A DNA stretch of 64,000 bases from Corynascus novoguineensis (Eukaryota > Ascomycota > Sordariomycetes > Sordariales > Chaetomiaceae), in NCBI GenBank assembly GCA_033296725.1, contig MU857601.1:186001-250000 (forward strand), read 5' to 3'. The notes beneath the pieces are model-generated. The model was not told the DNA's origin and made no database searches. It was given only the letters and a program-made list of their open reading frames with translations. A program made the position numbers and the translations under genes. Within the stretch, counting starts at the first letter, position 1. Each line of letters opens with the position of its first letter. This document shows, one piece after another, positions 1 through 12,527 of the stretch.

Positions 1-1449
1 GACGAGAAATGCTTGTACAACAGATCGCTCACAATGCCGCCTAGCGGGCGGGCCACGACGTTGAGGAACCCAAACGCGGCCGCCCAATCGGCCGCACCCG
101 TTTGCGACAGCGTGCCAGGAAACCGCGCAGCGTAAAACGCCGCCAGCACCGAGTTGACGGCCAGTTCTGCGCCGAACGAGCATGCGTACGTGAGCACGTG
201 GAAGGCCGTCTGCGGCGACAGCGCCACCCGAGCCAGCTCACGCGCCGTCGGCGGCTGGATTGTCTCCTTCGCCGCTGCTGTTGATGGTGCTGGTACTGTT
301 GCCGCTGGGTGGTTCGGTGTTGCTGTCGGGTGGGTGTTGTAGTTGATGGTGTTGCTGGGTTCGAGGGTGATTGGGATGGTAATGGCAATGGCAGATGATT
401 TGTCGTCTTGTTTATCACTGTTGCTGTCGTCGTCGTTGGCGTCGTCAGGGCTGCTGCGCGGGAGAAGCTGCTTCTTGTTCTTGGAAGTCTCGATTGGGTC
501 CGGGCGGTCGGTGATTCGGCCAGGAACGTCGACGATACTATTGGCTTTTTCGGTGTTGGTGCCGATGCTCGTTTCCAAGTCGAAGTTGGATGGGGCGTGG
601 TGGGCGTCGAGATTGAGGGGTTCACGCTGGGCGTGAAGATGGCGGTCACTCCATCGGCCGGTGGGAGTGTCTGGGCAGAGGAGGATGAGGGCGATGCCCG
701 TACTGATGACCATGCCCAGAGGCACGAGGAAGGTGAGTCGCCACGCTTGGCCGGGGAGGTAGCCGAGTCCAGCCAGGGCGTCATAGACGGCCGGCATGAT
801 GAAGTAGGTGATGCCACCGCCCGCATTGCCAAAGCCGCCCGTGAGGGCGTTGGCGGTGCCGACCACGTTCTTGTCGAAGAATCCTGTCGACCAGACCTGG
901 CAAGGCACAAAGGATCCCCCCAAGATGCCGATGAAGAACCGACTCACGTAGATGCCCCGTGCATCGTGAACTAGCGGAGCGAGACCGAGCGGAATAGAGC
1001 CAACGAGGAGCAGGCCGCCGAAGACGTTGCGTGGGCCGAACTGATCACATAACGGACCGGCAACAAGGCGGACCAGCAAGCTAGGGTTTGTGAGTAACGC
1101 ACGTGTGCATGGTTAGGGGGGCCGGCCTGCCGTGACTTACGTTGCACACAGAGAGACAATGTTGGAATTGGCGACCTCTATTGGGGATAGCCCAAGGTCA
1201 TCTTTAATGGTATGGGTCAACTACCCCAACCTGTCAGTGTCTCGGGACCGCTGCGAGGAAGGGAGGAGAAGACCGCACCAGAGGTGGGAAAGTGTACCAT
1301 GCCCAGAAGGCGATCATGAACCCGAACCATGAGAAAAAGAAGACACGCCCGTAAATATCGACTGGATTGAGCACCGGTATCGACCGGGCCTTAAGGGTAA
1401 CCGGGTTGACATCCGGGGGAGCGTACAGGTGCGAGAGCTTGAAACCCAT
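1..1449 (-). CDS. crnA: High-affinity nitrate transporter (NRT2/CrnA family), 3' part cut by window edge
   Basis: This is a proton-coupled nitrate importer of the plasma membrane (MFS, nitrate/nitrite porter family). The model has three exons on the minus strand: 1279-1449, 1141-1220 and <1-1080. Introns are 58 bp (weak donor gtgcgg, acceptor tag) and 60 bp (donor gtaagt). The start is the ATG at 1449, giving MGFKLSHLY, the usual N-terminus of fungal nitrate transporters, followed by the first membrane segment (FFFSWFGFMIAFWAWYTFPP). Exon 3 opens with the MFS loop motif GPLCDQFGPR and has the family signature GGFGNAGGGITYF. The cytoplasmic loop between the two six-helix halves (about 200-650) is long, hydrophilic and Asp/Asn/Ser/Thr rich, as known for CrnA. 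The second half begins and is cut at the window start (ARPLGGIVSDLL). Upstream NirA/GATA-like sites fit nitrate induction. The family call is firm; the exon 1 donor is the weakest point. Confidence 0.93.
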
Positions 1450-1644
1450 GATGCGAACAGTGCTGTCCAGGGTTGAATTAGGAACTGCGAGACAGCTGCT
1501 GGTCGAGCACGATGAGCAATGGATACCCCAAGAAACTCTGTCGAGACCTTTCACAGGCTATATCATAACATATATGTATCAACGGGCAAGTGTGCGGCAT
1601 ACTAGCTACGACATCGTGGCGTGAGTCAAGTCTAAACCCGCCAT

Positions 1645-1832
1645 TTATCTCCGTATCTGCATCCACCACCAAGGAACGGTGGGATTGTAGACATTTTCGA
1701 CCGCGGAGACGTTCTTTGCTTAGATAGATTGTGGTAGTGGGAGGCTGGTTGCGGGCATAAAGAGTCTTGTTTTCCATACAGTACTCATGGGCCCGATTTG
1801 ACAGCCGGCTCATACCTGCTGATCGCTGATAA
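1645..1832 (-). promoter_or_regulatory. Putative NirA/NIT4 plus AreA/NIT2 sites of the nitrate transporter promoter
   Basis: The octamer CTCCGCGG lies on the minus strand at 1701-1708, about 250 bp upstream of the transporter ATG. It matches the published NirA consensus CTCCGHGG. HGATAR sites, bound by the nitrogen GATA factors AreA/NIT2, flank it: AGATAA on the minus strand at 1645-1650, AGATAG at 1722-1727 and TGATAA at 1827-1832. This pairing is typical of nitrate-inducible promoters. The motifs are seen directly; binding is inferred. Confidence 0.6.
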
Positions 1833-2278
1833 GCAGCACAGGGGTTTGGCGGGCCGAACGGAGATGCCCAACGGAAGTGACCCGTCGCCTCGGAAATGCA
1901 CGCTTGGCGTGGATGGGGCATCTGAGTATAGATATGCCGCCCAGCAACGAGTGGTTGGCCATGTCTCTTATGTTTCAATGCTGGCTCGCTCCCGTCCCAT
2001 GCAAGAGACTCGCCATGGTGCTTCCACGAGCGCCAGGACCCACCACTGGCGTATTGCGCGAGCTTGTCGACTTCCAGCATGGCGACTATGGTTCTTGGTC
2101 AGACGACCCTATCTCGAGCGTGCACACACATCAGTGGCAGCCTTTGAAGGCAAAGGAACATATGCCTCTAGGCCGAGGGCAACGTCGGCAGCGCGGTGCG
2201 CTTGGTATGGTGTCATTTCGGTTCCGCACCGAGTGGTAACTGGAGACTATGGGAAACCATGGCGGTTAGCATCAATCC

Positions 2279-2414
2279 TTATCTTTGGCGGGCCCGTCAA
2301 GCCGCTTCAGCTTATGGGATTGTTGGTGTTATCTTGCTCCTCCACAGAAGATAAAACTTCTGATAAGGAACAGGCGGAGTTCCAGAGTATGGGGCGCCAT
2401 GCTGATCTCCGCGG
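2279..2414. promoter_or_regulatory. Second distal NirA-like and GATA site cluster
   Basis: A second CTCCGCGG octamer (plus strand, 2407-2414) sits about 960 bp upstream of the transporter start. Three HGATAR sites lie close by: AGATAA on the minus strand at 2279-2284, AGATAA at 2349-2354 and TGATAA at 2361-2366. It may be a distal element for the same gene. The 8-bp palindromic core embedded in a GC-rich stretch could also be chance. Confidence 0.35.
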
Positions 2415-4227
2415 CGCGCGGCGCCTTTTGTCGTGCACACAGAAACGTTTCAATACACTAATCGAATTGTCGAATTCTTGGGCCCTGGTGCAACGTTAGC
2501 TTGTGGACGGATTACTTGCAGCAAAAAGACGACTTTGTTGATCGAAGAAGTGAAGTTGGTGGCTTAGGGAACGAACGTGATCCAGAACCCCCACGCCCCA
2601 AAACGTGCTGAACTATTCCCCGTCAAATTCCCCGCTAGGGACGCGACTGCCTCTTTCATATATTCTGGTCCTCCAATCTGACTTCGGTCATTTCAAACGC
2701 TCCCGCCCGGAAGTGCCCCAACTTTCCACTCTTTCTCGTTGATCTCGGCGGATCGCCTGACATGTCGTCCCAAATACCAGATTGGCGATTCTGGGCATTC
2801 GAAACCTTGCATACCGCGGAGTTGCCAAGATCGAGCGGCTCGGCTCACCGGATCGGAGGCTGATTTACATTGCACGTCGCCTTCCGACATCGACGTCAGG
2901 GCATTCCTCCATAATCAGGGTTCTGCTCTCTCCGGCCAATTCCCACGCTCAACGATTCACGCATACGAACGTTTTTGCCGGACTTGCTCTGCGTCGCCCA
3001 ATTCGCCGCGCGGCACCCACAGCAGCGATGCCGCAACCCCTGGCAATGCCCCTTCCTGCCCTTGCTGCCTCTTCATCCCTTCAAACCGCTAGGCGAGCGG
3101 TGAGCCGAAAAGAATTTGGTCTAGGCCATCGACGGCAATCGTCGGAAGGGTAAACTGCACAACTGTTCATGGCTGTTTGCTGTGTTGGCGATAGACCCGG
3201 TCCGTGTTTGCCGGCACTCGGCGGCACTCGGAACATGCTGTGAACACGGAAGCGCCAGGCCAATGCAACCCGGCTTCCATCAACGATGCGACGACTTTGC
3301 TGAGGCAGACAAAACTGAAAAGAGCATGCGGAGCCTGATTGAACTTCCCCGCCCTACCTAATTCAAACATACCTGGTCGGTTGCTCATGATTGCTCAGGA
3401 AGCAGCGGCTAATCAATTCACTTTCGGGGCCGGAACTGCTACCGGCCGGAACCCGACTGCCGGAGGCGGCTTCCACGTCCTCCACTTTCACCGGCCGTGC
3501 CGAGCAAAGCTCCGGTCACCTCTCATCCCATAGCCGATGTGTGATGTCACACGCCCCTTGACACCGACAAAACAGATCTCGGATCCAGGGCCCTGAGCGT
3601 CTATACGTTCTCGTCACCTTGGCGCCGCCACAACGTCAAGTCCCTGGCCGCACCACTGACACGCCTGCTCTTGGGTGTTTATTGCACATTGCGAAATCCG
3701 TGGCCTGTCGGTTGGATAACAACCTTTCCCAAGTTGTTCAACAATCTCTTCGGTACCACCAATACCGTCCTGTCGCATCGTCACTGAGGCGCTCGGATAC
3801 AGCTATCAATGCATGCATCAGAGACAATCTCCATCGTCTTTGTTGGGTTGCAGTAGTCGGGTGTCGGCGTGGACCCATCGGTGTGGCCAAGGCGGGAAGA
3901 TTTTTTGCAGCTGTCATCGAGGAAATCTCGGTCGAGGTCAGGGAAGCGGTGAAACACCCGATGATTTGATGCCCTAGGTCAGATATTGCCACCGTATCGT
4001 CTGCGGTTACGGCCAGTGCTCTCGCAAAGGTCAGGCTAATGATCCCCTGTTGTACAACATCCGTTGCAGTACTTAAACTCCTGATGAACCTCCCATCTTA
4101 TACCGGTGTTATTTGGAGTTTGGCAGCGTCGAATGCAATGTTTTTGAAACCCCAGCCACGAGATCTCTATGAGCATTACTGAACGCAGCGTGGAGTACTG
4201 CAATTCAGATTCTCTTAATCTTCCACG

Positions 4228-5190
4228 ATGCCACCTCAGGAAAAAGAGTTTACTCCTAGCTCCTCAACGTCATCAGGGGAGGAAGCTCGTGATACTCGAC
4301 ATCATGGCCCGCCAGAGACGCACACAACACCGCCATCACTATGCTCAAGAGCATGGAGCCACCTCAACGAGAACGTACGAGCTTCTATCCTCGTAGAGAT
4401 CGAACTCCTCATCCTCACCTTCTGTATTGGCCTTCAAGGCAAGCAACCTGCACTTCTCCTTAATCATTCCTTACTCACATATTTACTAACATAATCCCCC
4501 TTCCTTTCAGACGCCGTTTCCTTTCCCGATTTCCACTGCTTCGCATCGAACCAAACCGGCAACACCGTCTTCCTGATCCTCGCCATCGTCGTCCCCGAAG
4601 CCGACGGCGACATGTTCTTCACGGCTAACATCGGGATCGCGCTGGGCTTCTTCCTCGCTGCCGCATGGTTGACGGGCCAGCTGGGCCACATCATCGGCGC
4701 CCGCCGCCGCTACTGGTTGATTCTGTGCAACCTGATCCAGACATGCCTCGTCGCGGCGGCAGCAGCGCTGCAGTTCGCTCAGCACTCGCCCCGCAACAGC
4801 GGGGGCACCCTCGCGTTTGACAACGGGCCGCCCAGCGCCAGCACACTGTGGGCGATCGGCCTCCTGGCGTGCGCGGCAGGCAGCCAGGTGGTGCAGGCGC
4901 GGGCGCTACGTGTCACCGAAATCACAACGGCCATGGCGACAGCGGCGTGGGTCGACCTCGTCATCGACCGGGAATTGCTCGCTCGGAGCAACCGCGGGCG
5001 TAACCGCCGCGCGGGCTTCCTCGGCGCCCTTGTCCTCGGCACGCTGGCGGGCGCCTTCGTTTTTCGTCGCGTCGGGTCTCCCGCCGCGCTGGCCGTCTCG
5101 GCGGCGGGAAAGCTGCTTGTTACGGGAATGTACCTCTTCAACCCGGCAGATCGACCTGTCAAGGAGGAGAGTCCCGAGGATTCTGCCTGA
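4228..5190 (+). CDS. DUF1275 (YoaK-like) integral membrane protein
   Basis: A 296-aa predicted membrane protein of the DUF1275 family, whose function is unknown. There are two exons, 4228-4438 and 4511-5190. The junction restores the family motif (DAVSF, then FASNQTGNTVFL), so the splice position is well supported by homology. The 72-bp intron starts with GC (gcaagc) and ends with tttcag, a GC-AG intron. Residues 1-45 are hydrophilic and Ser/Thr/Glu rich and probably cytosolic. About six hydrophobic segments follow, including ILVEIELLILTFCIGLQ, TVFLILAIVV, NIGIALGFFLAAAWLTGQL, and Ala/Gly-rich helices near the C-terminus. The length fits fungal members (about 250-300 aa). Bacterial relatives are poorly characterised, so no substrate can be given. 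Confidence 0.88.
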
Positions 5191-6865
5191 TTAGGTGCAT
5201 CCAATCCCGGTTGTGCTATGAAAACATAGCCCTCTTGCTATGTAGCACTGATTTCATGGAGTTAGCTGGGGATAGGGTAGACGGGTAGCATGGCGTTTAT
5301 TGGGATGGTGCATTGGTTGATACCAGGGAAAGCTAGAGGGTGCATAAAAAAGGGAACCAATTGAAAGTCAAAGGACGGTGGTAATGAGACTTAACCAAAA
5401 TATAAGAAGAAATTAGTACATTGTAAAGATCTATGTTATGTTCTAATGGGATACTATCTGTATAGAGCGAGGCATACGAGTGAAGCTTCGGATGTTGTTG
5501 AAATAAATTCCAAGTGTGCGATTGTGGTTCGTTTTGTGGGGGAGAACGGTCGACGTGCCCAATCAGGCACTCGGGTATGCTACCCGCCATGCTGCTGTTC
5601 TACTGCGTGTTCTTTCTACTAGCATGCCTCAATTGCTAAACTGTCGCACTTTTCAGTGGTCTTCTGTGAGGATATATACTCGAGAGGTAGATGGAGAGCA
5701 GCGGAAATGCAGTACCTACATATCTTGTGCAGCTCAAGGTGGCATGTTAGGAAATGACGTCGCATTTCAAGCTCTATCATCATTCACTGCTCGCTAATCA
5801 TTCGACTTGATGTCCCGTACGGAGATCAGCAGAACCTGATCATGATCGTACAGCGTACCATTCGTGGTTTACTAGCTCTTCAACGGTTTGGCACATCTTC
5901 CATTGTCCATTCCCCCCCCCCCTTTTTTTTTTTTTTTCCTGGTATGAATCTGGAACTTTCCTTATTAAATACTATATAACTATAATGCCATTTAGTACCA
6001 GTACGTCGTTCAACCCTACCTTATATGAGCGTAACTCACTGATGGACCTGGCCAGCCACTGAATGTGGCAACCCAGACATCAGTCCTTCTGCCACTTCTG
6101 CCTCAGGGACACGGCATTGTCTCCCGTCTTTCCAGACCATCAATGTCAGAATTGCATGGCAAATTCGACAATGCACGTCCATCGAAGTTATTCACTCGAG
6201 ATCTCAGATCTCAAGCGATCTTTTTACGGTGCGTCCGCATCAGGTTGCTCTGCGCTTTTGGCCTTCGAAGTGCTTCGATTTTCTTGCTGTTTGCCTTGGT
6301 GTATCTGCCTCGAACTACAATTGAACGTTGTAACTTCCATAGCCAATAATATTCTTCCCGTGTCCGCAAGGAACCCAGCGCAGAACCTCCCAATGATTAT
6401 GCAAAAGGGATGGAGGCTCAGAGAGAACAGCAATATAACTTGTGACTACCTCGGGACATCTTCTTGGGGGAAATTCTATTTTTTTTTTCTTTCGCTAGAT
6501 GGAAGATGATCATTGCATTTCGTGTCGTATTATTTAGTTGGCTTCGGAAGATTCCGATGAGTGCAGCCTTGAGAGCAGTATTTCTTGTTTGGCTGCTGCT
6601 GGCGGTTTCTGCAGGCGTCCCTGGGAGCTGAACGTCGCCCCACATTACCCCTGCAGCCATCGGCACCAGAGCACCTGATGGCGCGTCGAGGTTCTTGCCA
6701 GACGCGTCCCACTTTCTAACGACTGTTCCCCACACAAGCAAACACGCTCCTCCATCCGGGCGCTGCTCCCAAATTCCATCTTCTCATTGAACCAGGAGTT
6801 CTCTCGAGTTCCAAGACCCGGATGCGCGCGGTCCGAGTCTGGAGCGATTGCTGCGATACGGCTCC
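5191..6865. other. Intergenic region upstream of the RecQ gene
   Basis: About 1.7 kb with no supported gene. It contains a C-run followed directly by a T-run at about 5911-5938 and an AT-rich part at 5340-5480. The last few hundred bases before 6866 are presumably the RecQ promoter and 5' leader; no specific element is recognised. Confidence 0.55.
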
Positions 6866-9800
6866 ATGACCCGCAACAATCTCGGGGAGCATATGGGTTG
6901 GCTGCTAAACACCATCAAAGGATCGCCGCCCACAGCACCGCAGCTGCCTGCTGCCCCCAACTCGCATGGCCATGGCCACCCTTCCGTCTCATCCATCGTC
7001 GGGTCGTCCACGCCCGACCTGGGATCACAGCCAACCCGGGTCACGAATTCCAATTGCCCAAGTTCTGTTTCCAGCTCTACAAATTCCTCCTCGAGCTTCT
7101 CTACTGCTACTTCAGCTTCCGCCTCCCACTCTCAACCCCACCCTCCACGTCTTTCGGCGCCCACAACGCGTGCTTTGACACCTCTGAACGACACGCATTC
7201 TGCCTCTAATTTACGTGAGGCAAATGAGGGATCTGCGAGAAAACAAGAATCGGCCCGGCTTCCTTCACTTAAGACGTCGAAGCGACCGACTCTGTTCACC
7301 AAGCAGCAGCCATTACCTACCCCAACACCTACCACTGGGACAACGCCAATTGGTCCCTTGCAGAGCGCGTACTCGGCGTCGCTTGCGCGTGAGTCGCCGT
7401 TCACTACGACTCGAGCGCGAAACGAATCGCTTTCTCCGCCGCCGATTTCCAACAAGACCCGCAGCACACGCCCAGCGAGCCGGACAGTTGACTTTATCGA
7501 CATTGAAGATGATGATCTATTTTCCGATTCTCTCGACCTGACCGAGGCCGATAATCACGACGCTTCCAGCTCCGTTGTCGCCTTTGGCGAGGATAAGAGG
7601 CTGTGGCGTGAGGACTTCGCTAAGCGCCCGGAGCCGGGGTCCAACCGCATAAAGACGCCGAGAATGGCTGACATGGTACTGCCGTCGCTCGCCAAAAAAT
7701 CGATGAACGACATCGAAAATGAGTTTCCGGACATCGAGGATCTTATCCCTCCTTCGTCGGTTCTCAAGTCAGCTGTCAAACAACGCCCCACATCGGTCCT
7801 TTTGGAAGCGGACAGCCCTTGCTCTCAAGTTGCAGCGGGAACGACAACTTTGCTCACCAACAATGACCTCAAGATCGGAGCGGAGACAGAAATGAGTGGC
7901 GATACGGACGGGGACCCCATCTCTGAACCTGCCTTGAGCGTACGTCGGGACTCATTTGAGAGCACACCTTTCACTACGGCAATCGAGACGCCGGACTTGG
8001 CAACATCCTCCCGGAAACGCAAGACGCCATCATCCCCGACTGCCATCGCGCATGAGCAATCCTCCGATGTTGAACCGTCACCTACTGTCCAAACCAGCAG
8101 AAAAGCCAAAAGGACTCGACATGATGTCATTTCGGACTCGGAGGATGACTTGATGGTGTCCCCCATGTACCAGCCCGCCGTCGGAGAAGAGACCAGCTCA
8201 CGTCCCACTGGTAGCCACCAGTCCCCCGAGGAATGCCAGCGTATGGATATCGACATACCCTCCTCTGCCACTGAGTCGCCAGCCATGGGGCAGCAGCATT
8301 CCCGGACCCCATCTGTTGTTTCTGAGGGAAAGGAAATTGAAAGATTGTTCAGCGATACAAGGGAAAAAGCCCGTTCTGATGTGGCGCCACCAACTGAAGA
8401 TGTTCGGTCCAAGCAAGATTCACAGAGCTCCCTCGACTCAGAAATCAGGCGGAACAAGCATGTTTTTGGATTGTTCCTTGAGCGCCCATCTGTTTTAGAG
8501 GATAAGATGCGTTCCTTGGACGACCAATTACGCAAGAATAAGGAGCAGTACACACAGTGTCTCCGTGATAATGCACCAAGGGAGGACCGCGAGCGGGTAA
8601 GGAATGCCCGCAACGAATTGGTACAGAAACAGAAAGCCTTGAATGTTATAAAAGCCGAATACAAGGCGTACAAAGAGCTGAGCAATAAGCGGGAGGAACT
8701 CCTGGTCGAGCTGGGAAATGCATTTGAAGAAGGACTTGACACGATGGAGGATGAAGCCCAATTGGACATTCTCTCAGAAGAGATCAAAACCAAGGAAACC
8801 GTGCTCATTAGCAGCCTTATCGCCGCGGGCGTCGACGACCTCGACTTTCTCGAAGATCCAAACGACTCTATCGCCGCCCCTGATTCCCCCCCCACACCGG
8901 TCGTGTTTGCCACGCAACCCTCGCATAAACTCGCCTCGAGAACTTTGTCGGACCAAAATGCCGGCATCCCGGAATATACCTCCCAGCTCGTACTGCAGAC
9001 CCAGCAACTGTCACAAGGTCGAACGTCGGCCACGGAAGGCACTACTCTCGTCAACACGTACACACTGCCGTCGCCACCGTCTTTCTCAAAAACACTTGGC
9101 GCGGCCAGGCGCGGCAGCTTCAACACTGACAACGCGAATAACCGAAGTCTTTCGGGGCTCTCCAACGACGAGGGCCTTGCCAGTACCATCCGCGAACCCC
9201 AGACAGCGTTAGGGAGCTCTACCCCTGCCTTTGCCCATAGCGCCGCAGCAGCTGTTCGTGGTCCCTCGCGGCTGATGCTCTCGAAACAGGACAAGACACC
9301 TGGCAAGAACATGAAAACGTACGGCTCCGAGTACATCGACGACTTCAGTGACGACGAGGCAATGCTCGCAGCGGCAAACAGCTTCGAGCAGCAACAGTCC
9401 ATGTTTGCTGCAGGTCCATCTCGGGATCGGTCCCCAGCGTTCGAGCCATCCGCGAATCCTGCGACGCCCCTGCGAAAGCGACCAGCCGCAAGGATTGTAG
9501 CTTCGCAACAGCCGAAGGCCAAAATAGACTCAGAGCTGATGAAATTCCCCTGGTCTTCCGACGTTCGCAGGGCATTGAAAGATCGTTTTCGGATGACTGG
9601 ATTTCGGCACAACCAACTCGAAGCGATCAATGCCACTCTGGCCGGCAAAGACGCGTTCGTTTTAATGCCCACGGGAGGTGGCAAGTCTCTCTGCTACCAA
9701 CTCCCGGCCATGGTCAACTCGGGCAAGACCCGCGGTGTCACATTGGTCATCTCCCCTCTCCTGAGTCTTATGAACGATCAGGTGGCACACCTGAAAGACC

Positions 9801-12527
9801 TCAACATTCTCGCCGCGACCTTCAACGGTACCATCAATGCCGCGCTTCGCAACCACATTCTTGGCGCTCTTTACCAACCTCACCCGGAGCATCACATCCA
9901 ATTGCTCTATGTTACTCCAGAAATGCTCACCAACAGCCCCGCCTTCAGGAATGGGGTTCAACTCCTGTTTCGAAAGAACAAGCTCGCCCGCATCGTGATA
10001 GATGAGGCTCATTGTCTGAGCCATTGGGGCCATGATTTCCGCCCGGACTACAAGGCACTGGGGGAGTTTCGGCGCGGGTTTCCCGGCGTCCCGGTGATGG
10101 CACTGACCGCCACGGCCACAAAGAACGTCATGGCTGATATCAAGCACAATCTCGACATGGAGAATTGTGAGGTCTTCACGCAGAGCTTCAACCGCCCTAA
10201 TTTATTCTACGAAGTCATTTACAAGCGATCTCGCTTCGTCCAGGGAATGGGTGAGCTCATCCAGGAGAAATTCCCTGGCCAGTGTGGCATCGTCTACACC
10301 CTGTCGCGCAAATCCGCCGAAGGCACTGCGCAAGTCCTCGAGAAAAGGCACGGCATTAAGGCTCGCCACTACCACGCCCATATGGACCCAGAATCCAAGC
10401 TCGACGTCCAGAAGAAATGGCAGAAGGGTGAAATCCACGTCGTCGTCGCCACGATCGCCTTTGGCATGGGTATTGACAAGCCGAATGTTCGATTTGTCAT
10501 CCATCAGAGTCTGCCCAAGAGTCTTGAAGGTTACTATCAAGAGACCGGGCGCGCTGGACGGGATGGGCTGCCCTCAGAATGCATTCTCTACTTCGCTTAC
10601 CATGATATCCCGGCTCTGAGACGCATGATCAACGATGACAAGGACAAGGCGAGAGACGAAAAGGAGCGACAGCATCAAATGCTCAATCGCATGGTAGCGT
10701 ACTGTGAGAGCTCCCATACTTGCCGCCGCGTCCAGATCCTGCGTTACTTTGACGAGAGGTTCGACGCTGCGGACTGCAACAACATGTGCGACAATTGCGT
10801 CAACGGATCTGTAAATGAGGAGCCCCCTGTCATGGAAGACTTCACCGAGTGCGCCATAGCTTTGCTCACCGCCGTCAAGGGCCAACAACAGGTCACTTTG
10901 GGGAAGTTAGTCGACATTGTGACCGGGACCAAGAAAGTCGGAATGCACAAAAATGCGCCAGGTTTTGCGCTCTGCAAAGGGATGAAGAACCATGAGGTTC
11001 AGCGTGTTGTCATGGCCCTCCACGACGAGGACGCTCTTGCCGACTACCAGCAGACGGCCGCGAGCAACGGCATTCCCATTACCAACTTTAAGGTAAGAAC
11101 TGCCGTGGTTACCCCCGAAGACCTCGTTACAGACAACTAAACCCACCTGATTCTAACGCCGTCAACAGCTCGGAAAGAATGCAGACAAGTACCTAAATGG
11201 AGGGCGCCGGCTGAGGTTGGAGGTAAGGAGGAAAGATCTCCCGTCACTGGTAGAAGAGTCGACTCCAGGACGCAGGAAGAGGAAAGCCCGAAACGCCAAG
11301 AATGACGAGGAACCCGAGGAACCCTTAGACGCCTCACGGATGAGAAGACCCCCGCCGTCAACAAACATTTCATCGCCCGTGTCTGGGCTGTCGAAGAACC
11401 GGAAAGCTAAATCTGCTATGAGAACGGTCACAGACGAGGAGGATGAAGAGGATGAGGATGGTGTCTCTACCCGGCCGCTACACAAAAACGGCTACGAGAA
11501 GGACAACTTCGTGGTTTCCGATGAGGAGGCCGAGGAGGCGGCATTTGGCCCCCCACCACCTTCGCGCCGCCTGCCGCCCCACCGCCGGCAACAAACGCTC
11601 GATGAATTGGGGCCTCCCATCTCGCGGGATTCTCGCTTGGAAGAGGCTGGCTTAGACGAAATCCATCAGGATATCGTTCAAGCCTTCGTTGAGCGGGCAC
11701 ACAGGGTTGAGGAGGATATTCGCAACAGGCATGGGCTGCGCCGCGCGCTCTTCACAGAACAGCAATACCGGGAGATGGCGATCCGCTGGACAACGACCGT
11801 CGCCGCGATGTACACCATCCGCGGAATCGACAAATCCCGGGTGGACCAATACGGCGCTAAGTTCGCCACCCTCGTTCAACAATTCCTCCGCGAATACCGG
11901 GAGATGATGGGCCGGGCTCCTCCATTGTCACTCCCCAATCCGCCCTCTTCCTTTTCGGCAGCCGAGATTGCGCCGAGGAGGAACCAACACGACGTTGTTG
12001 ACCTCATCAGCGACGACGAAGAGTTAGGTGTCGGCCAAGGTCGGCGACCTCTCCTTGGGGCCCGCGGCGAAGTTGAGGCAGAGGGGAATGATCCCGACGA
12101 GGACGACGAGGAGAGCAACGAGGAGTACCAGGAGGAGGGGGATTTCGGGACCTCGCGGTACTTCCGCCGCGGCAGGGCCAACCAGGCGCCTCCAGCAGAC
12201 CAGCCCGACGCCGCCGCCGTCGAACAGTGGCACAAGCGCTTTGAGGAACTCGAAAGCGTCAGGGCCCCCAGGCGCCCGAACGATGATGACAGCGGCAGCA
12301 GGGGCTCCAGAGCCAGCTGGAGAGGCAGTACGCGGTCCGGTTACTCCAGGGGTCGGGGCGGAAGAAGTAGTGGCTCTTCGCGCGGCGGCGTCTCGAAACG
12401 AAAGGGGTCGGTCAGCCGACAAGCTGGCCGCGGTGGCGCCTCGGCGGGCACCTCCCGGGGCAGGCCTACTTCTGGGTCAAGGAGGTTTGGCGGCGAGGGC
12501 AACAGCGTCCCCAGCATGCCCTACTAG
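6866..12527 (+). CDS. qde-3: RecQ-family ATP-dependent DNA helicase (QDE-3/Sgs1/BLM type)
   Basis: A 3'-5' DNA helicase for recombination and replication repair; in Neurospora the orthologue QDE-3 is also needed for quelling. The model has two exons, 6866-11092 and 11169-12527 (1861 aa), with a 76-bp intron (gtaaga...caacag) inside the RQC region. I start at the ATG giving MTRNNLGEH, the usual N-terminus of fungal QDE-3 proteins. Residues 1-890 are mostly disordered and acidic/Ser rich, as in Sgs1. The helicase core follows: NQLEAI motif 0, Walker A TGGGKS near 935, DEAH near 1046, motif VI QETGRAGRDG near 1225. RQC zinc cysteines (C..C, CNNMCDNC) lie near 1279-1312, then the winged helix. 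An HRDC-like segment spans roughly 1570-1657. The last ~80 residues are Gly/Arg/Ser rich (RG/RGG tail). The family is certain; the orthologue name rests on length, N-terminus and domain order. Confidence 0.95.

Larger units (their letters stand above)
1450..4227. other. Intergenic region between nitrate transporter and DUF1275 gene
   Basis: About 2.8 kb separates two divergently transcribed genes. Apart from the two regulatory clusters listed separately I see no supported gene. Open frames up to about 200 codons occur, but they lack membrane or domain signatures, often need non-ATG starts, and overlap one another on both strands. The stretch 3400-3540 is rich in CCGG/CGG triplets but shows no clear paired binding site. 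Confidence 0.6.

Noticed and set aside
1478..2080. 200-codon minus-strand frame upstream of the nitrate transporter
   Set aside because: No recognisable segment; it overlaps the promoter elements and overlapping plus-strand frames of similar quality.
7825..9684. 619-codon open frame on the minus strand
   Set aside because: It lies antisense to the RecQ coding exon and has the Ser/Leu/Arg-biased composition of a shadow frame; no domain.
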